Made by a program: the position numbers and the translations under genes | Part shown: piece after piece, positions 16,256-18,047 of the stretch | Layout: each line of letters opens with the position of its first letter | Numbering within the stretch: position 1 is the stretch's first letter | Source: Candidatus Aenigmatarchaeota archaeon | GTDB taxonomy: Archaea > Aenigmatarchaeota > Aenigmatarchaeia > QMZP01 > QMZT01 | Assembly: GCA_030634615.1 (NCBI GenBank) | Contig: DAOWAL010000006.1 | Location: 1 to 18,047 of the forward strand | DNA length: 18,047 nt | Direction of reading: 5' to 3' | The notes under the pieces: generated by a model | Seen by the model: the letters and a program-made list of their open reading frames with translations, nothing else | Told to the model about the DNA's origin: nothing | Databases searched by the model: none

Positions 16256-16417
16256 CTGATAATGAATTATTTTTGCAAAATATATATATCTAGTTGTTTG
16301 ACATTATCCGGAGTGTTACCGACAACACTGCCGAAGAACCAGCTCCTGTACCTGAAGTTACAACTGCTTAAATCCACGTTTCCTTTTTTAAAATTTAGAT
16401 AGCCATAGGCTTATCGC
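16256..16417. other. Intergenic stretch without a supported gene
   Basis: Between the proS start and the CBS gene stop. The part 16294-16371 is less AT-rich than its surroundings and open in both directions for about 25 codons. The plus reading from a TTG ends NTAEEPAPVPEVTTA before TAA and has no ribosome binding site. I regard it as a possible remnant or unannotated small RNA, without evidence for either. Confidence 0.3.
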
Positions 16418-16426
16418 TCATCTAAG
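16395..16426 (-). terminator. Possible hairpin terminator of the CBS gene
   Basis: TTAGAT at the CBS stop codon pairs with ATCTAA downstream, enclosing a second small stem AGCC-TAT-GGCT, and TTTT follows within a few bases. Archaeal termination mostly relies on T-runs, so the stem may matter for mRNA stability instead. Confidence 0.3.
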
Positions 16427-16837
16427 TTTACCGTAATACGGTATACGTCTTGAGATACTTCTGCCGATTCTGTATCTGTAATTTAATGATATAATATTTG
16501 TCGTGATTTTACCTGCGATTTTACCATTTTCTACGACTACAATGTGTCTCACGCCTTTATCGGCCATAACATCGCTTGCTTTTGAGACAGTTTCATTCAC
16601 GTCTATCGTTATCACATTGGGAGACATTATGTATTTTACTTTCGTTTCTTTTGGGTCTTTTCCAAGAACCACTATTTTTCTTAGTATATCCCTTTCAGTT
16701 ACTATACCGATTGGATCTTTCGCATCGACGACAAGAGCCGAACCAGTTGAGCCATTGTCCAATATTTTGGCAAGTTCAGATACGGTAGATTCAGGATGAA
16801 CTTTTACCCAGGGCCTCATAACTTTTCTTATTTTCAT
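16418..16837 (-). CDS. Two-CBS-domain protein
   Basis: 139-residue protein made of a tandem CBS pair (Bateman module) and a short basic tail. CBS 1 covers about 1-65 (KVMRPWVKVHPESTVSELAK ... GIVTERDILRKIV). CBS 2 covers about 70-122 (YIMSPNVITIDVNETVSKAS ... RHIVVVENGKIAGKITT). Such modules bind adenine nucleotides such as AMP, ATP or SAM and sense energy state. No enzyme or DNA-binding domain is attached, so it must act through a partner, which the context does not reveal. The C-terminal tail RYRIGRSISRRIPYYGKLR is strongly basic and could touch nucleic acid. AGGG three bases before the ATG is a poorly spaced ribosome binding site. Confidence 0.88.
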   Translation of the reverse strand: MKIRKVMRPWVKVHPESTVSELAKILDNGSTGSALVVDAKDPIGIVTERDILRKIVVLGKDPKETKVKYIMSPNVITIDVNETVSKASDVMADKGVRHIVVVENGKIAGKITTNIISLNYRYRIGRSISRRIPYYGKLR

Positions 16838-16923
16838 AAAACCCTAATTTAAAATTAAAAAGAAGTTTAAAAAGGTTATTTTCTGTTCATGTTACTAGTT
16901 AAGTTTAAATAACCACAGTCACA

Positions 16924-16932
16924 TTATATATA
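16924..16932 (+). promoter_or_regulatory. Putative rRNA operon TATA promoter
   Basis: TTATATATA is the best TATA match before the 16S gene, about 160 bases upstream, so transcription would begin near 16952. A second candidate, TTTAAATAA at 16904-16912, is preceded by purine-rich AGTTAAG that could act as BRE. Both may be used. Confidence 0.45.
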
Positions 16933-17090
16933 CACTTCACAGCAGAGGTAGCGCATTAAACAGCGTAATCTTTTTCTGTGGAGTACATATGTGAGCTTGA
17001 TTTCCCGAAGTTAATGATCAAGTTTGAAGTAGGAAATTGCGAGAACCTAACGAGATATTAGACAAGGAATTTAATATCCCGCCAATTTTG
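16933..17090 (+). other. 16S rRNA leader with hairpins
   Basis: No protein gene is seen here. Two inverted repeats stand out: CTTGAT (16996-17001) with ATCAAG (17017-17022), and GATATTA (17054-17060) with TAATATC (17072-17078), the latter ending 12 bases before the 16S start. A weaker pair is CACAG near 16939 with CTGTG near 16976. They are probably leader and processing structures. The strand that closes the 16S processing stem would lie downstream of the window. Confidence 0.45.

Positions 17091-18047
<957 letters not shown>

Overview
The window is archaeal. It ends in the 5' part of a 16S rRNA gene that opens with an archaeal-type start and carries the archaeal ACGGGGCGCAGCAGG and GGGAATTGGCGGGGGAGCAC boxes. 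The prolyl-tRNA synthetase is of the archaeal/eukaryotic type. There is a PyrI regulatory subunit, promoters look like TATA boxes with short or absent leaders, and a tRNA gene carries introns bounded by a bulge-helix-bulge. The DNA is AT-rich and tightly packed, with ATGA overlaps and convergent genes one base apart. The 16S differs from common archaeal signatures, which suggests a little-studied lineage (DPANN-like or an uncultured euryarchaeal group), but I cannot place it further.

Layout. 1-3755 (minus): a pyrimidine operon in the order pyrB-pyrI-pyrD-pyrK-pyrC, with pyrC running off the left edge. It covers carbamoyl-aspartate formation, ring closure and oxidation to orotate. 3928-8019 (plus): an envelope module of a secreted, C-terminally anchored beta-domain protein (COG1361-like), a LolD/MacB-type ATPase and two different MacB/FtsX permeases. 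8021-9506 (minus): lemA-htpX, membrane protein quality control. 9573-10853 (plus): an APC-family amino-acid permease. 10870-11742 (minus): a ten-helix DMT/GRP-type transporter. 11814-12422 (plus): an acidic protein I do not recognise. 12463-13478 (plus): a winged-helix/nucleotidyltransferase (MNT) gene overlapping a HEPN gene, preceded by a TATA box framed by inverted half-sites. 13480-13626 (minus): a tRNA-Cys(GCA) interrupted by two introns. 13676-14355 (minus): a DMT-type transporter split over two frames. 14403-14702 (minus): a small unknown protein. 14795-16246 (minus): proS. 16418-16837 (minus): a two-CBS-domain protein. 16838-17090: rRNA promoter and leader. 17091 to the right edge (plus): 16S rRNA.

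The most notable item is the tRNA-Cys. Its mature 71-nt sequence can be rebuilt only by removing a 31-nt intron at position 8/9, next to the acceptor stem, and a 45-nt intron at 37/38. The 8/9 intron has a textbook bulge-helix-bulge whose central helix uses four bases of the 5' acceptor strand. The mature tRNA has a short D-stem and a four-base variable loop that recall gammaproteobacterial tRNA-Cys. No CRISPR array, insertion sequence or integrase gene was seen.
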